From Salinihabitans flavidus (GTDB lineage Bacteria; Pseudomonadota; Alphaproteobacteria; Rhodobacterales; Rhodobacteraceae), in NCBI RefSeq assembly GCF_900110425.1, contig NZ_FODS01000005.1, positions 143,025-207,024 of the forward strand: a DNA stretch of 64,000 bases. The letters run 5' to 3'. Shown piece by piece: positions 62,424 through 64,000 of the stretch. The stretch's first letter is position 1; each line of letters starts with the position of its first letter. Made by a program: the position numbers and the translations under genes. The notes beneath the pieces are model-generated. The model was not told where the DNA came from, did not search any database, and saw only the letters and a list, made by a program, of their open reading frames with translations.

Positions 62424-63541
62424 CAGGGCTGCTCCATCGTCACGGCCTGACCGGGGGTGATTCCATTGGCCTCGGTCATGAGGCGGTCGCCCTCGGCAAG
62501 ACCCTCGGTGACGATGAGCCGCGCGGCGGGCCAGTCCACGACGGAGACGGGCCGGAACATGGCGCGGCCCTCTCGCAGAAGGAAAACGCCGGTCTTGCCC
62601 TCCACCTCCGTCAGCGCGCTGCGCGGCACGGTCAGCGCCGCCGCGCGCGTCTCCACGATGATGTTGGTCGCGACGGTCAGCCCTATCGGAGCGATGATCG
62701 GCGTGTCGAACGAAAGCTCCACCGCCAGCCCGCCGGTGGCGATATCGACCCGGCGCGAGACATAGCTCACGCGCCCGGCGCGGGTCTGTGTCTCTCCGGC
62801 GAGTTGCAGCACGGCGGGCTGGCCGGTGGCGATCTGCGTGGCATAGGCCTCGTCCACATCGGCCTCGACCAGCAGTGTGCCGAGATCGGCGAGGGTCATC
62901 AGGGGGGTGGAAGGGCCGACGAGTTGCCCCTGTTCCACGTCGAGTTCCACCACATGGCCAGCGACAGGCGCACGGATGGTGTGGTTCTCGAGCGCGATGC
63001 GCGCCTGATCGAGTGCGGCGCTGAGGCGGGCCACCTCCTGCGTGGCCGCCTCGAGCTTGTGGGCATAGGTGTCACGCACGGACCGCGCCACTGTGGTGTC
63101 GAGCGCAGCAGCGCGGTCGAATTCGGCGCGCGCCTCGGCCCGCGCATCCCGAGCCGCATCCAGCCGGGCCTGCGCTTGACGCAACAGCGTGCGCTGCGCG
63201 TCAGCGTCGATCTGCGCGAGGGTATCCCCGGCCTCGACGGCATCACCCTCGGCCACGGGCAGCGCCGTGAGTGTGCCGGTCACGGTCGGCGTGACCTCGA
63301 CCGAGTTCTCCGCAGCAATCCGCCCGTTGACCGCTAGGACACGCGTGACCGGCGCGGGCGCGACAGTCTCGACCGGCACGACCGGCGGGCGGTTCATCCA
63401 ATTCTGGGCCAGCACCAGCGCCGCCAAGCCCAGCCCGAGAGCGGCGAGCAAGACCCAGATCCGCCAGCGGAGCGATGCCTTGGGACGTTCGCGTCGCAAT
63501 GACGGGACAAGCTGCCCGTGCGTCTGCTGCGGCGCAGACAT
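62423..63541 (-). CDS. HlyD/MacA-type periplasmic adaptor
   Basis: This adaptor (372 residues from ATG 63541) has one membrane helix (WVLLAALGLGLAALVLAQN), a lipoyl-like half (PTVTGTLTALPVAEGDAVEA), a coiled-coil hairpin (about 95-165) and a second lipoyl half (IRAPVAGHVVELDVEQGQLV). It links the inner-membrane permease to an outer-membrane channel. The frame is open to a GTG at 63625; ATG 63562 or a TTG near 63589 with AAGGAAG are alternative starts. It is the first gene of the operon. Confidence 0.88.
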   Translation of the reverse strand: MSAPQQTHGQLVPSLRRERPKASLRWRIWVLLAALGLGLAALVLAQNWMNRPPVVPVETVAPAPVTRVLAVNGRIAAENSVEVTPTVTGTLTALPVAEGDAVEAGDTLAQIDADAQRTLLRQAQARLDAARDARAEARAEFDRAAALDTTVARSVRDTYAHKLEAATQEVARLSAALDQARIALENHTIRAPVAGHVVELDVEQGQLVGPSTPLMTLADLGTLLVEADVDEAYATQIATGQPAVLQLAGETQTRAGRVSYVSRRVDIATGGLAVELSFDTPIIAPIGLTVATNIIVETRAAALTVPRSALTEVEGKTGVFLLREGRAMFRPVSVVDWPAARLIVTEGLAEGDRLMTEANGITPGQAVTMEQP

Positions 63542-63652
63542 CTCTGCGCCGTCCTTGGTCATGGATTTTTCATCAGCCGGGGCCAAATTGGCTTCCTTTC
63601 CGACAGGACGTGCGACCCGGTCCACCGAGGCGGGCGCGGTGCCGTCACCTTA

Positions 63653-64000
63653 GAGTCTGATTCAAAACTATCTGAGCATTATTAATCCCTTGCGAGATGG
63701 CGTGTGACGCGTCGAATGTGGGCGATTGTGATCCACGCCTCTGCGCTGGCGATGGATTTTTCCCAATCTTTTGACAGGCGGCGGCATCGGCCCAGCCAAG
63801 CAAGGGTGCGCTCGACCACCCATCGGTGTGGCAGAACCTCGAACCCGTCGGCGGTGTCGGAGCGTTTGACGATCTGGACGCTCCAACGTCCGATGGCTTT
63901 CAGCGCATCGCGCAGTTTGGGTCCTGCATAACCGCCATCCGCAAAGACATGGCGCAGCATGGGGGAGCGCGATGCAACGGCTCTCAACACATCCGGCGCG
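63653..64000 (-). mobile_element. IS5-family (IS427-like) insertion sequence, partial
   Basis: The element runs off the window. The end near 63653 starts GAGTCTGATTCAAAACT, like the terminal repeats of this family, after a TTA. It lies just upstream of the adaptor gene start and could affect its promoter. The other end and the target duplication are outside the window. Confidence 0.7.
63682..64000 (-). CDS. IS5-family transposase, C-terminal part
   Basis: The visible 105 codons are the C-terminal end of a DDE transposase: VFADGGYAGPKLRDAL (second catalytic Asp), FEVLPHRWVVERTLAWLGR and RRLSKDWE (catalytic Glu), ending RRVTRHLARD. The start lies beyond 64000. The reading frame is intact as far as seen. 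Confidence 0.85.
   Translation of the reverse strand, partial: APDVLRAVASRSPMLRHVFADGGYAGPKLRDALKAIGRWSVQIVKRSDTADGFEVLPHRWVVERTLAWLGRCRRLSKDWEKSIASAEAWITIAHIRRVTRHLARD

Overview
The window reads as chromosome of a marine-type alphaproteobacterium of the Rhodobacteraceae (Roseobacter-like). The reasons are the high GC content, the IscR-SUF operon whose IscR has a single cysteine, a Fur/Mur-type regulator together with a sitABCD manganese importer, a metallo-cofactor formate dehydrogenase of the FDH3 type, a separate pterin-binding methyltransferase, and the family-typical GC-hairpin repeat between convergent genes. This is an inference from gene content; no database search was possible.

Layout. 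1-10.4 kb is a formate module: TorD-like chaperone, small Tat protein, Mo/W formate dehydrogenase alpha, beta and gamma subunits, a 41-residue membrane micropeptide, a two-component system (AAA+ response regulator without the GAFTGA loop, and a sensor kinase) and a formate/nitrite channel. 10.4-14.2 kb holds MgtC-like, ChrA, Spy/CpxP-like and a small exported protein. 14.4-24.6 kb is a catabolic region: flavin monooxygenase, cupin, AraC regulator, then a tightly overlapping minus-strand operon (fused E1 dehydrogenase, malonyltransferase-like acyltransferase, ALDH7-type dehydrogenase, DAO-type oxidase) divergent from a LysR regulator. 24.7-28.2 kb is sitABCD behind two Fur/Mur-like boxes. 28.5-33.9 kb has rlmE, rpmE, rplS, ppx and a C1/corrinoid methyl-transfer gene set. 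34.0-39.2 kb starts with a probable cysteine-responsive attenuator (leader peptide with tandem Cys codons plus terminator) before cysS, followed by cimA, a hydrolase and a squalene/phytoene synthase-like gene. 39.2-47.2 kb contains Fur/Mur, an EEP-family hydrolase, a DUF2238-like protein, a DMT transporter, selO, GNAT, YitT, icd and a small hydrolase operon. 47.4-54.9 kb is the iscR-suf operon. 54.9-57.3 kb is decayed: a truncated tRNA-Arg copy beside an intact tRNA-Arg(CCG), a broken dihydrolipoyl dehydrogenase fragment and a frameshifted metF. 57.4-63.6 kb holds a stress-type membrane protein, an exported rhodanese, an orphan family-5 binding protein and a MacAB-like export operon. The window ends inside an IS5-family element.

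How the parts work together. The formate genes form one sensing, uptake and oxidation unit. Mur probably controls sitABCD, and IscR probably controls the suf operon through a perfect palindrome overlapping its -10. The strongest candidate for undescribed biology is the cysS leader: a well-formed promoter places the start of transcription at the ATG of a 14-codon ORF (MKSAVTIIICCIPA), whose Cys-Cys codons lie just before the 5' arm of an intrinsic terminator. A second notable signal is an iteron-like GTCGGTAT array with an exact 11-bp period, present as two inverted copies about 13.7 kb apart, both between convergent genes.
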